Shown one piece after another: positions 17,838 to 27,360 of a DNA stretch of 64,000 bases. Both the position numbers and the translations under genes were made by a program. The DNA comes from GAS188 sp963794475. GTDB taxonomy: Bacteria; Pseudomonadota; Alphaproteobacteria; Rhizobiales; Beijerinckiaceae. The first letter of the stretch is position 1. Each line of letters opens with the position of its first letter. The stretch spans positions 372,001-436,000 of the forward strand of contig CAWCDW010000008.1 in assembly GCA_963794475.1 (NCBI GenBank). Direction: 5' to 3'. Under the pieces are notes generated by a model. That model was not told the origin of the DNA and ran no database searches. It worked only from the letters and a program-made list of their open reading frames with translations.

Positions 17838-19175
17838 TCAACTCTCCATGAAGATCAGGGCGGGCGTCTCGAGGAGCGCTCTCAGGCGCTGCACGAAGAC
17901 CGCGGCGTCGAAGCCGTCGATCACGCGATGATCGAAGCTCGAGGAGAGGTTCATCATCTTGCGCGGCACGAAACCGGTGCCGTCCCATTGGGGGCGAACG
18001 CTCATCTTGTTGACGCCGAGGATCGCCACCTCCGGATGATTGATGATGGGCGTCGAGACCACGCCGCCGAGGGCGCCGAGTGAGGTTATGGTTATGGTCG
18101 AACCTGTGAGCTCGTCTCGTTGCGCCGTGCCGGCCCGCGCGGCTTCGGAAAGCCGGGCAAGCTCAGCCGCGCATCCCCAAAGATCGAGCGCTTCGGCGTG
18201 CCGCACGACCGGCACCATGAGGCCCGAAGGGGTTTGCGTCGCTACACCGATATGAACGCCGGCGTGCTGATGCAAGACGCCGGCCGCGTCGTCGAAAAGC
18301 GAATTCACCACCGGGTGATCCTCGACGGCGCGCACGAGGGCGCGCATGAGGAAGGGGAGGAGAGTGAGCCTCGGCCGGTTTTCGCGCTTTTCCTTGTTGA
18401 GTGAAGCGCGAGTTTCTTCGAGCGCGGTGACATCCACTTCCTCGACATAAGTGATCGCGGGAATATGCGAATGGGCAGCCGCCATTTTCTCGGCGATCTT
18501 GCGCCGAAGGCCGACGAGCTTGATCTCCTCGACGGCGCTCTTTGCCTGGAGGGCGCCCAGCCCCGGAAGCCCTGGCCCTCGCGCGAAATAGGCGTCGAGA
18601 TCCTCATGGGTGATGCGCGCCGCGGGGCCAGTGCCGGGAATTTGCCGTAGGTCGATCCCGCCCTGTCGCGCCCGCAGGCGCACGGCGGGGGAGGCGAGCG
18701 GGCGGGAGCCTTCGGGACGCGGCGCGCCAAAGGCCGTTTGCCGAGAAGGCGCGGCGCGTGAAGGCGTCGGACTTGCCGCCGGCGATGCGGTTTGCGGCGC
18801 TTCTCGCGTCTCGGCGACCGCCGCTGAAGGATCCGGCGCTGATTTCGCCTTCGCCTTCGGCTTCTCCTCGGCGCGCGCCTTCGCCGGTGCCTTCTTGCGC
18901 GCCTCCTCGATGGGGGCCGCGGGCGCATCCTCTCCCGGCACCTTGAGGCGCACGAGATCGGAACCCACCGCGACCACATCGCCGACATTAGCGCCGAGCC
19001 AGGTGATCTCGCCTTCGACCGGGGAGGGGATCTCGACCGTCGCCTTGTCGGTCATCACCGCGGCGAGCAACGCGTCCTCGCGGACGAGATCGCCGACCTT
19101 GACATGCCACTCGACAAGCTCCGCCTCGGCGACGCCTTCGCCGACGTCCGGCAGGCGGATCACGTGCTCGGCCAT
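17838..19175 (-). CDS. bkdB: Branched-chain 2-oxoacid dehydrogenase E2 (acyltransferase)
   Basis: A 445-residue dihydrolipoamide acyltransferase. One lipoyl domain lies at residues 1-80, with the lipoylated Lys in MTDKATVEIPSP. A charged Ala/Pro/Lys-rich linker follows (about 85-150), then a peripheral-subunit-binding domain near 155-190 (AVRLRARQGGIDLRQIPGTG, then HEDLDAYFA). The catalytic domain ends in SFDHRVIDGFDAAVF, the CoA-acyltransferase DHRxxDG motif. It forms the core of the complex with E1 (BkdA1/BkdA2) and LpdA. Acyl specificity is inferred from the neighbouring E1 type. Confidence 0.93.
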   Translation of the reverse strand: MAEHVIRLPDVGEGVAEAELVEWHVKVGDLVREDALLAAVMTDKATVEIPSPVEGEITWLGANVGDVVAVGSDLVRLKVPGEDAPAAPIEEARKKAPAKARAEEKPKAKAKSAPDPSAAVAETREAPQTASPAASPTPSRAAPSRQTAFGAPRPEGSRPLASPAVRLRARQGGIDLRQIPGTGPAARITHEDLDAYFARGPGLPGLGALQAKSAVEEIKLVGLRRKIAEKMAAAHSHIPAITYVEEVDVTALEETRASLNKEKRENRPRLTLLPFLMRALVRAVEDHPVVNSLFDDAAGVLHQHAGVHIGVATQTPSGLMVPVVRHAEALDLWGCAAELARLSEAARAGTAQRDELTGSTITITSLGALGGVVSTPIINHPEVAILGVNKMSVRPQWDGTGFVPRKMMNLSSSFDHRVIDGFDAAVFVQRLRALLETPALIFMES

Positions 19176-19191
19176 TTCACTCTTCCGTCAA

Positions 19192-20205
19192 TCACTCTTC
19201 CATCGTTTCAAGGAACGCGCGGCCGACCCGCTCAGGACCCGGGAAATAATCCCACTCCTGCGCATGCGGGTAGGGCGTGTCCCATCCCGTCACGCGCCGG
19301 ATGGGCGCCTCGAGCTCGAAGAAGCAATTCTCCTGCACCAGCGCGGAAAGCTCGGCGCCGAAGCCGGAAGTGAGCGTTGCCTCGTGGATGATCACGCAGC
19401 GGCCCGTCTTGCGCACCGAGACGACGATCGTCTCGAGATCGAGAGGCAAAAGGCTTCGCAGGTCGATGATCTCGGCGTCGATGCCGGTTTCGGCGGCTGC
19501 AGCCATCGCGACATACACCATGGTGCCATAGGCGAGGACGGTGAGCGCCGCGCCGTCGCGGCGGATGACAGCCTTGCCAAGCGGCACGCCGTAGTGGCCG
19601 TCGGGAACCTCACCGAGCTCATGTTTCGACCACGGCGTTATGGGTCGGTCGTGATGGCCGTCGAACGGGCCGTTGTAGAGCCGCTTCGGCTCGAGGAAGA
19701 TCACGGGATCGGGATCTTCGATGGCCGCGATCAGGAGGCCCTTGGCGTCCCTCGGGTTTGACGGAACGACCGTCTTGAGGCCCGACACGTGGGTGAACAG
19801 GGCCTCGGGGCTCTGGCTGTGCGTCTGCCCGCCCGAGATGCCTCCGCCGGTCGGCATTCGCACGACGAGCGGGCAGGTGAAATCACCGTTCGAGCGATAG
19901 CGAAGCCGCGCGGCCTCCGAGACGATCTGGTCGTAGGCCGGGTACATGTAATCGGCGAATTGCACCTCGACGCAGGGGCGCAAGCCATAGGCCGCCATGC
20001 CGATCGCGGCGCCCACGATGCCGAGCTCACTGATCGGGGCGTCGAAGCAGCGGTTCTTGCCGTATTTTGCCTGCAAGCCCTGGGTGGCGCGAAACACGCC
20101 GCCGAAATAGCCCACATCCTCGCCGAAGACGACGACGTTCTCGTCGCGCCCCATCATCACGTCCATGGCGTCGCGGATGGCCTCGACCATGGTCTTGCGC
20201 GGCAT
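19192..20205 (-). CDS. bkdA2: Branched-chain 2-oxoacid dehydrogenase E1 beta subunit
   Basis: A 337-residue E1 beta subunit. ENVVVFGEDVGYFGGVFRA near the N-terminus, FADYMYPAYDQIVSEAARL and RMPTGGGISGGQTHSQSPE are typical of the branched-chain rather than pyruvate class. AEIIDLRSLLPLDLETIV is the C-terminal domain motif. It starts three bases after the E1 alpha stop. With E1 alpha it decarboxylates the 2-oxoacids from Leu, Ile and Val using thiamine diphosphate. Confidence 0.93.
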   Translation of the reverse strand: MPRKTMVEAIRDAMDVMMGRDENVVVFGEDVGYFGGVFRATQGLQAKYGKNRCFDAPISELGIVGAAIGMAAYGLRPCVEVQFADYMYPAYDQIVSEAARLRYRSNGDFTCPLVVRMPTGGGISGGQTHSQSPEALFTHVSGLKTVVPSNPRDAKGLLIAAIEDPDPVIFLEPKRLYNGPFDGHHDRPITPWSKHELGEVPDGHYGVPLGKAVIRRDGAALTVLAYGTMVYVAMAAAAETGIDAEIIDLRSLLPLDLETIVVSVRKTGRCVIIHEATLTSGFGAELSALVQENCFFELEAPIRRVTGWDTPYPHAQEWDYFPGPERVGRAFLETMEE

Positions 20206-20208
20206 GGC

Positions 20209-21441
20209 TCACACCCCCGCCTGCTGCCGCTGCCGGCGCAAATGCGGCGGCATCTCGGCGTAGACGCCCTCGAACATGTCGCGCACCGAGGGCTTGCCGC
20301 CGGCGTGGAGCGTGCCATGGCTTTCGGCCTCCTTTTGCGCCGCGACGACAGTGTCCAGGATTTCCGCCTCGGCCTGCTTATGGCGGGCGTCGGACCATGC
20401 GCCGCGGAAGATCAAGTGGTTCTTGAGCCGGATCACCGGATCGCCGAGCGGCCATGAATCGGATTCGGTCTTCGGCCGGTAGGCGGCCGGATCATCGGAA
20501 GTCGAATGAGCGCCGACCCGGTAGGTGACGTATTCGATGAGCGTCGGGCCGAGATTGCGGCGCGCCCGCTCGATCGCCCATCGCGCGACGGCGTAAACCG
20601 CGAGATAATCATTGCCGTCGACCCGGAGCGCCGGAATGCCAAAGCCGAGGCCACGCGCTGCGAAAGTGCCGGAGCCCCCCCGCGCGATGCCTTGGAAGGT
20701 CGAGATGGCCCATTGATTATTGACGATGTTGAGCACCACCGGCGCCTTGTAGGTGGAGGCGAAGACAAGCGCGGCGTGGAAATCGGATTCGGCGGTCGCC
20801 CCATCGCCGATCCATCCCGCCGCGATCCTCGTGTCGTGCTTGATGGCCGAAGCCATGGCCCAGCCGACAGCCTGGATGAATTGCGTGGCGAGATTTCCCG
20901 AGACCGAGAAGAAGCCGAGCGCCTTTGAGGAGTAGAGAACCGGCATCTGCCGGCCCTTCAGCGGGTCCTTCTCGTTGGAAAAGATCTCGCACATCATGTC
21001 GACGAGCGAATAGCCGGCCGCGATCAGGAGGCCCGCTTGCCGATAGGTCGGGAAGTTCATGTCGCCCGGCTCGAGCGCCTTGCGAAAGGCGCAGCTCACG
21101 GCTTCCTCGCCCATATGCTGCATGTAGAAGGATGTCTTGCCCTGCCGCTGCGCCATGAGCATGCGCGCATCGAAGCTGCGCAAGGTCATCATATGGCGCA
21201 AGCCCTCGAGCAGCTCTTCGTCGGTCAAGAGACCGGCCCAGGGGCCGACCGCCTCGCCCTCCCGGTTGAGCACGCGGATAATCGAGAAGGCGAGGTCGCG
21301 GATCGATTCCGGATCGACATCGATCTCCGGCCGAGGAACCGAGCCGGCGCTCGGAATATTGACGCTCGAGAAATCGGGTTTGCCGCCGGGCCGAACCGCC
21401 GGTTCAGGCACATGCAAGCTGAGGGGCGCATGGTCGTTCAT
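20209..21441 (-). CDS. bkdA1: Branched-chain 2-oxoacid dehydrogenase E1 alpha subunit
   Basis: A 410-residue thiamine-diphosphate-dependent E1 alpha. The thiamine motif begins IAAGWIGDGATAESDFHAAL and ends VLNIVNNQWAIST. GEEAVSCAFRKALEPGD and RVGAHSTSDDPAAYRP (phosphorylation-loop region) mark the branched-chain class. ATG 21441 (MNDHAPLSLHVPEP) matches the family N-terminus better than the in-frame ATG at 21480. First gene of the operon; the promoter should lie in the 110 bases before 21554, but none was identified. Confidence 0.93.
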   Translation of the reverse strand: MNDHAPLSLHVPEPAVRPGGKPDFSSVNIPSAGSVPRPEIDVDPESIRDLAFSIIRVLNREGEAVGPWAGLLTDEELLEGLRHMMTLRSFDARMLMAQRQGKTSFYMQHMGEEAVSCAFRKALEPGDMNFPTYRQAGLLIAAGYSLVDMMCEIFSNEKDPLKGRQMPVLYSSKALGFFSVSGNLATQFIQAVGWAMASAIKHDTRIAAGWIGDGATAESDFHAALVFASTYKAPVVLNIVNNQWAISTFQGIARGGSGTFAARGLGFGIPALRVDGNDYLAVYAVARWAIERARRNLGPTLIEYVTYRVGAHSTSDDPAAYRPKTESDSWPLGDPVIRLKNHLIFRGAWSDARHKQAEAEILDTVVAAQKEAESHGTLHAGGKPSVRDMFEGVYAEMPPHLRRQRQQAGV

Positions 21442-21553
21442 TCGTCTCGGACTCCCGTTCGGCTTCCCCGCTCGAGACAATCTTGCGACGAGGAATCCTA
21501 CGCCAAAGCCCTACGCTCGGGAAATATCATTGGTTCGAATGAGAGCATCGCGA

Positions 21554-22882
21554 TCAGCTCGCCATGGGCTTGCGCGGCAGGCCAAGCACGCCCGGCAGCA
21601 ATTCGAGATGTCGCCAGATGAAGATCGCCATGCCCGCATTCCAAAGGATCAGGGCCCCCGTCGTCGCGATCGCCGCGCCCGTCAAGCCGAATTGATGGAC
21701 CATGATCATGCTGACGAGCGCGTTCACGACCGTGCTGATGATGAGGAGCACGGCGGCGCTGCGCTCATGCCCGGTCATGTTCATCACATGCAATTGCGAG
21801 CCGAGGCTCGCGGCGAACACCTGCCCGATGAGCAGGATGCGCAGCGCCGGGACGCCGGCCTCGTAGCCAGGACCGAACCAAGAGAGGAGAGGGTCGGCAA
21901 GGACGGAGAGAACGAGCGCGATCGCGGCCGCGCCGCACAAGGTCCACAAGGCCGATGTGGAGACGAGCACTTGGAGCATCGCCTGGTCCTTGCGCGCGAA
22001 CAGATGCGAGATGGTCGGTGCGAAGAGGGTGTTGACCGCGGTGCGCGGCAGGGCCGCGAGAAAGGCGATGTTGAAGGCAAGCCCGTAGATGCCGGCATCC
22101 GTCGTGTGCCCGGACCAGCCGAGCAGCAAGACACCGGTGCGATTGAGAAGCGATTCGGCGCCCGCGATGATCACCAGCGGAAGTGCGGTGCGCCGCCAGA
22201 TCGCGGCGCTATAGACGGCGCTGAGCGTATCGAGGACGCGTGGGCGAAGCCGATGCTTGGCGAGACTCGAGAGCACGAGGCCGACGGTCGAGCCCGCGAG
22301 CGTCGCCGTCATCACCCAGGGCGCGTCGAGTTTCGCGCCGAAGGCAAAGCTCGCGACGGCGACGATTGCGAGCAGCATCCCGTCGCGCACCATTCGGTCT
22401 GGCGCCAGCGCCGAGACGACGCCGCCGAAAGCGCGCACCGCCGAGGATCTGATCCATAAAAGGGCCCAGACCGGCACCAGGAAAAAGCCGACAAGAAACG
22501 TGCTTCTGAGCGCCGATGACATGCCGGGCGCGAGAAGCACCACAAGCGTGCCGAGCGCGATGACGCCGGCGCCCACCGCCAGGGCGCGCCGCTCCGCATA
22601 TTGGATCACACCTTTGAGGAGGGCGTAGGCGCGCTCGGCGCGATACGCGGGCACGAAGCGCAAGAGCGCCACGTCGAAGCCGAGGGCGGAGAAATAGGCG
22701 AGCACCACCATCCAGGCGAAGACATAGGTGTAGACGCCGAAGGTGTCCGCGCCGACGAGGCGCGCGATCAGGAGCTGCGAGCAATAGGTCAGCCCGGCGC
22801 CGATCACGAAGATGCCGAAGGCGGCCACACCGCCGCGCTTCACCCGCTCGAGCGACGGATCGCCTAGCGCTCCCTCAGCCAT
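21554..22882 (-). CDS. Polysaccharide flippase (Wzx-like, MATE/MVF fold)
   Basis: A 442-residue inner-membrane protein with about 12-14 hydrophobic segments, starting GGVAAFGIFVIGAGLTYC. It shows Wzx/PST-family features: LIARLVGADTFGVYTYVFAW near residues 40-60 and RTAVNTLFAPTISHLFARKD in the middle. ATG 22882 has AAGGA eight bases upstream. It would flip undecaprenyl-linked repeat units to the periplasm for the Wzc/ExoF system encoded nearby. Substrate glycan unknown. Confidence 0.85.
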   Translation of the reverse strand: MAEGALGDPSLERVKRGGVAAFGIFVIGAGLTYCSQLLIARLVGADTFGVYTYVFAWMVVLAYFSALGFDVALLRFVPAYRAERAYALLKGVIQYAERRALAVGAGVIALGTLVVLLAPGMSSALRSTFLVGFFLVPVWALLWIRSSAVRAFGGVVSALAPDRMVRDGMLLAIVAVASFAFGAKLDAPWVMTATLAGSTVGLVLSSLAKHRLRPRVLDTLSAVYSAAIWRRTALPLVIIAGAESLLNRTGVLLLGWSGHTTDAGIYGLAFNIAFLAALPRTAVNTLFAPTISHLFARKDQAMLQVLVSTSALWTLCGAAAIALVLSVLADPLLSWFGPGYEAGVPALRILLIGQVFAASLGSQLHVMNMTGHERSAAVLLIISTVVNALVSMIMVHQFGLTGAAIATTGALILWNAGMAIFIWRHLELLPGVLGLPRKPMAS

Positions 22883-22927
22883 GACGGCATTCCTTCGAGC
22901 CGCCTGTCGGTGACGTTTGGCTGATCG

Positions 22928-23704
22928 TCACGACGCCACCGCTCTCAAGGACTCGGCTTGAAATCTCGTCGCGAGCCGCTCCTCGATGCGCGCGGCGCCT
23001 TCCTCGAGCGAATGGCGATCGAGCGAATTCACGCGGATCACCGTCTCGCCGCGCTTCTCGAGAAGAGCCTGCAATCGATCGATGATTGCGATGAGCTTGA
23101 GGTTGCGCGCGAGATCGAGCTCGAAGAGCCGCTCGGCGAGGCCCTGCGCGCTTTGCCGTGTGCGCAAGCGCGCTTCGAGAATGCCGCGCGGCGCGTCGAG
23201 CCGGATGAGGAGATCGGCTTTCGGCGCCCGATCGAGGAGTTGCGAGACAAGCGCCTCATCCTCGTTTTCGCCAAGCAGCATCAGCGAGCTTATCGCTTGG
23301 ACGAAGGCTTGATCGAAAATCATGAGGCGCTCGCTCGCCGAAGCGCCCTGCCAGGAGCCCGACAAGCGCCTCAGATATTGTCCCAAGCGGAACGACCAAA
23401 GCCTGCTCACCGGCGGCAACATCCTCACGAGATCACTTGCCGGGTTGACTTCGCCCGGGACGGCCGCAGGCCGGCGCAAGAGCTTGAGCATCTCGACGAG
23501 AGGCCGGCGCAGGCGCTCGAGGACGGCGGTTCTTCGGCGGCCCCCTTCCTTGCTCGCCTCTGAAGCGAGGGGGAGCGCCTTCTCGGCGGGCCGAACGCTC
23601 ATCGTGAGCTCCACCGCATGACCGCGCTCGCGCAAACGCTCCGCGAGGCACTTGGCGAAAGTGGTCTTGCCGACGCCCGGGGGGCCGAAGAGCTCGATGA
23701 TCAT
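22928..23704 (-). CDS. P-loop kinase-like protein of the polysaccharide locus
   Basis: A 258-residue soluble protein with Walker A at residues 5-13 (LFGPPGVGKTTFAKCLAE) and no other clear family signature. Later parts include MIFDQAFVQAISSLMLLGE and ADLLIRLDAPRGILEARLR, with the spacing of a thymidylate/nucleoside kinase lid and Arg region. ATG 23704 is set by the MIIELFGPPG start. It begins 22 bases after the nucleotidyltransferase-kinase fusion gene, so the two are probably co-expressed. A small-molecule kinase is likely; substrate unknown. Confidence 0.6.
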   Translation of the reverse strand: MIIELFGPPGVGKTTFAKCLAERLRERGHAVELTMSVRPAEKALPLASEASKEGGRRRTAVLERLRRPLVEMLKLLRRPAAVPGEVNPASDLVRMLPPVSRLWSFRLGQYLRRLSGSWQGASASERLMIFDQAFVQAISSLMLLGENEDEALVSQLLDRAPKADLLIRLDAPRGILEARLRTRQSAQGLAERLFELDLARNLKLIAIIDRLQALLEKRGETVIRVNSLDRHSLEEGAARIEERLATRFQAESLRAVAS

Positions 23705-23726
23705 GCCGCGACCCCGCCGCAAAGGC

Positions 23727-25274
23727 TCAGAGCTGCCGCCAGATTTCGCGCTTGATTTTGCCGATTACCACCGACAAGGGCTGTTCCGCGTCCACGCACA
23801 CGACGCGAGCACCAGGGAAGGCAAGGCGGTCCATCGAAGCGACACGGTCGCAGATCACCTCGAGGTCCATGTTGGGCTCGCGCCTTTTTGCCGTCGGCGG
23901 CGAGACCATGAGCTTGATGACGAGATCGGGCGGGAGACGGCGCGAGAGCGCGTAAGCGCGCGCCTCGAGGCGCCGCAGGAAGGCGGGCACCGTCGGCAAG
24001 CGGGTGAGAAGCGGGCCGTCGTTGAAGCCGAGGATTTCGTCTTGCGGGTAGCGATCGGCGAGCACGACGAGGCCGCGATTGGCGGCGCGACGCGCCGACA
24101 AAAGCTTGATCCGCTTCTCGCGAGCAACCACCAGGGCCCATCCCGTAAGGAGCGAAGCGTAGCGGAAACCTGGTGGGCGCGACGAGACGTTGCCGTGGGA
24201 AGATCCTTTCGGCTTGGTCTTGAAGGAGCGCTGAAGCATCGGCATCACGAGCTTGAGCGGCCATAAGAGGAGCGAGGGCCGCCCATCGCCCGTGCCGAAA
24301 TAAATCGGCATGGTGTCGATCTCGGCGCCGAGCCAGCTCCGCATGGTGGAAACGGCGGTGCTTTTGCCGCTGCCATCGACCCCGATCATCGCCACCACGC
24401 ATCCGCCTCCCGGCGCGCGCCGGTTCCAAGGCCGAGGCCAATGGAGGAGGCGCTTGTTTAAGCCGCCCGCGAGCCAAAGCGCGACACGGCCGAGGCTTCT
24501 CGAGCGATATTCGAGCGTGTTGTAACTGCGCTGCCCGGCGAAGTGCGCCGCGACCCGCCTTCGCAAGGGCGCCGGAATTTTGAGATCGCCGCTGTCGTAA
24601 AATGCCTCGACTATGCGATCGGAGAGGGGCTCCCCATCCGGCCCTTCGCGGAAGAGCTCGGCCGCGCGCTCGCGCAAAGCGTCCTCATCGACCTCGGCGA
24701 TCAGCGCTTCGCGATCGAGCGCGAATTTCTCTCGGGTCGCCCCCCAGTGACGCAGCGTGACCGGGTCCGTTCGCCGCAGCTCGAGACAGGCGCGGACCAC
24801 CGCCAATACGGCCTCGCTCGGGGGATCGAGGATGAAGATCGGCAAGGTCGGGTGGCGCGAGGCGCATGCGAGAAGCTGGTCTTCCCAAGGGATACGATAA
24901 TTCTTGAGAAGCCGCTCGCCGGTGACCAGACGGAAATGCAAATGCACATGCACGAGCTTGCCGCTCGGCTCGTCGAAGCCGAGGAAGCTCACAAGCGCGG
25001 GATGGTCGCGCCCGCCGACCGAGGGAAAGAGCTTGAGCCCGCGCTGAACGAGGAGGGCCTCGACGCGGTGCTGATCTTGCCGCGCGACGAGAAGGTCGAG
25101 GTCGCCTTCCCCGGCGAGCACGAGATGCACGCGCCGGCTGCTCTTCCAATAGCAGTAGGAGATGCCTTGCCGATGAAGATCGTTGAGGACCTCCAACAGC
25201 AGAGGCAGGATGTTATCGCTCGCCGCGGCGCGGGAGATCGCAGCGGCCTCGTTGACAAAATCCATCTTCGTCAT
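23727..25274 (-). CDS. Nucleotidyltransferase-like domain fused to thymidylate-kinase-like domain
   Basis: A 515-residue two-part protein. Residues 20-110 resemble a minimal nucleotidyltransferase-like domain (YCYWKSSRRVHLVLAGEGDLD, the acidic GDLDLLV motif). From about residue 300 there is a kinase domain with Walker A AMIGVDGSGKSTAVSTM and a DRYPQDE motif near 400, as in thymidylate kinases. ATG 25274 overlaps the stop of the Wzc-like gene as ATGA, so the two are coupled. Such fusions occur in exopolysaccharide loci but their substrate is not known to me. A role in modifying a sugar or lipid phosphate is inference. Confidence 0.7.
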   Translation of the reverse strand: MTKMDFVNEAAAISRAAASDNILPLLLEVLNDLHRQGISYCYWKSSRRVHLVLAGEGDLDLLVARQDQHRVEALLVQRGLKLFPSVGGRDHPALVSFLGFDEPSGKLVHVHLHFRLVTGERLLKNYRIPWEDQLLACASRHPTLPIFILDPPSEAVLAVVRACLELRRTDPVTLRHWGATREKFALDREALIAEVDEDALRERAAELFREGPDGEPLSDRIVEAFYDSGDLKIPAPLRRRVAAHFAGQRSYNTLEYRSRSLGRVALWLAGGLNKRLLHWPRPWNRRAPGGGCVVAMIGVDGSGKSTAVSTMRSWLGAEIDTMPIYFGTGDGRPSLLLWPLKLVMPMLQRSFKTKPKGSSHGNVSSRPPGFRYASLLTGWALVVAREKRIKLLSARRAANRGLVVLADRYPQDEILGFNDGPLLTRLPTVPAFLRRLEARAYALSRRLPPDLVIKLMVSPPTAKRREPNMDLEVICDRVASMDRLAFPGARVVCVDAEQPLSVVIGKIKREIWRQL

Positions 25275-27261
25275 GCTTCCGGCACCTTCGCCTTGCGCGG
25301 CTCGTCCTCGGCAGTGACAATGACGGCGGGTTTTGGCAACGACAATTTTGGACGCCAATACCCGGCGGAATTGGAGTAATACTTTTCATATTTGACAAAG
25401 TGCTCGCCCACGTCGCCATAGCGGTAACGGGCGTGTTCCCTGAGATCGACCTGGGTGAGGACCGTGCTCGGTTGCACGCGGTTCTCGTCAAGGCAGCCGC
25501 TGCTGCGCAACACGTTGACGGCGTTCTGAGCCGTCTCGCGCCGCGTGCTTCCCCATTTGACCACGAAGAGCACCTTGTCGGCCATGCCGGCGAGAAGGCG
25601 CGATTCGGTGACGCCGAGGAGCGGCGGCCCGTCGACGATCACGCAGTCATAGCTCTCGCGAAGCTGGTGCAGCAAGCGCGACAATTGATCGCCGGCGAAC
25701 AGCGTGACGGGATCGACGGGGCAGCGCGTCATCGGCAGATAATCGAGGCCGAGATGCGGCACGCGCTGAATGACGTCGGCTGGCGGAAGATCGTGAAGCA
25801 AGAGATCGACGACGCCGCGCTTTGCCCGCGTGCGCAGCGCCCGCTGCACCGTCGGGTGGCGGAAGTCGAGATCGACGAGAAGGACGCGCCTGCGGATCTG
25901 CGCGATATAGACCGCGAGACTGACGGCGAGGGTTGTCTTCCCTTCGCTCGGCACGCTCGAGCTCGTCAAGATGATCTTCGAGGCTTCGTGCGGGGTCGTC
26001 AGGCGCAAGCCCGCGACGACGGAGCGAATGGCTTCGGTGTAGGCCGAATAGGGATGCCTTAGGAGATATTTATGCGGTCGAATCCTGCCTGTCCGTGAAA
26101 GTTGCGAGACGAGGCCAAGGCACGGAAGCCCGAGCGCTTCGACGACTTCCTGCTCGCTGCGCAAGCCGCGGTCGAGCCGTTCCGCGGCGACGGCCAGGAG
26201 GCACCCGCCCATCGAAAACAGCACGAAGGCCGGGAAGATGAAAAGCAGCGGGCTCGGCGAGCTCGGCCGGTCCGGAGGCGAGGCGAGCGACAGGATGCGC
26301 ACATCCGATCCCACGATCTCTTGCTGATAGCGAAGCTCTTTCTGGCGCCGCACGAGGTTGGTGTAGAGCTGGTCGCGCGCCGATCCTTCGCGCTCGAGCT
26401 CACGGAGGCGGATATCGGCGTCGCGCTCCTCGCCGGAATTGCCTGGCCCCGCCGCGAGACGCTGTTGCACGGTCCGTTGCACGGCCGCGCCCGCCTGCTC
26501 CACCTCTTTCTTGAGCTCGGCGATGCGCTCGTCGAGGCGGGCGAGCTCCCGGTTCGTGACCTCGCGCTTCTGCTCGCTTTGGCCATCGACGAAGAGCTGG
26601 ACGATGCGGTTGGCGATTGCCGCCGCCGCCGTCGGATCCGTCGTCGTGAAGCTTACCCCGATGACGCGGGAGGTACGTTCCTGGCTCACCCTCAAATAGC
26701 GCTCGAGATCATCGAGCGTCGGGGGGGCGACGCGCTTGCCCGCGAGACCGACAGGCTTATCGGCCGCGTCGGCGGACGAGCCCGCGTTCTTTTCGGCGGC
26801 ATCGGCCGTCGGCGTATCAGGATCGGTGCCGGGCTTTGGCGGGGAAAGCGAGAGCGATTCGGGGTTCTTCGCCAGGCTGTCGACCACGCGCTGAAGATTG
26901 TCGTGCGAGGTGAGCATCGTCACTTGCGTGTCGATCGCCGGCTCGTCCGCGAGAGGCGCTGCCGCCGTCTGCCCATTCAACTGGCCGGCTTGCGGCTCGA
27001 CGACGATTTGCGCTTTCGCGGTGTATTTGGGCGGGATCAGAGACCGACCGCGCCGGCGAGGCAGGTGCCGAGCGCGGCGACGCCGAGAACGAGCCCAAGC
27101 CGCCGATACAAGATGCCCAGGAGCTGCCGGAAGGGCGGATCGGCAAGCTGCTGAGGCGGATTCGTGCGCACCGGGCTCGCGGCTTCGGCTTCTCTCGGGC
27201 GCGAGGGGACGGAGTAATCGGGCTCGTCCGCCGGGTCGAAATTTTCTGGCGCGAATTTCAT
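25271..27261 (-). pseudogene. Wzc-like chain-length regulator/tyrosine autokinase with frameshift
   Basis: Polysaccharide co-polymerase with BY-kinase, about 663 residues if repaired. The first frame, MKFAPENFDPADEPDYSV, includes TM1 (GLVLGVAALGTCLAGAVGL) and stops at 27037; the rest begins LIPPKYTAKAQIVVEPQAG in the next frame. One missing base near 27039-27040 explains both. A Wzz-type periplasmic coiled region, TM2 near LLFIFPAFVLFSMGGCLL, and the kinase follow: Walker A SSSVPSEGKTTLAV, A' VLLVDLDFRHPT, B CVIVDGPPLLG. The C-terminal Tyr cluster (KYEKYYSNSAGYW) is the autophosphorylation tail. Intact downstream features argue for recent loss or sequence error. Confidence 0.85.
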
Positions 27262-27264
27262 GAG

Positions 27265-27360
27265 TCAACCTTCGAAACGGCAAGAGATGAGCGCGGCGTC
27301 GAGCTCGCCCTTGGCGAGACCTTCGGCCAATGAGGGGCGATCGAGTGAAGCGTTAGCCAT
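27265..27360 (-). CDS. Possible 31-residue peptide between asnB-like and wzc-like genes
   Basis: A short frame, ATG 27360, reading MANASLDRPSLAEGLAKGEL and ending SCRFEG. It overlaps the end of the asparagine-synthetase-like gene by eight bases and ends three bases before the Wzc-like start at 27261. No recognised family and no strong Shine-Dalgarno. It may only be the translated linker between two operon genes. Confidence 0.2.
   Translation of the reverse strand: MANASLDRPSLAEGLAKGELDAALISCRFEG

Noticed and set aside
16602..18083. 493-codon plus-strand frame opposite lpdA/bkdB
   Set aside because: Antisense to two enzymes with complete active-site motifs; translation has no recognisable domain.
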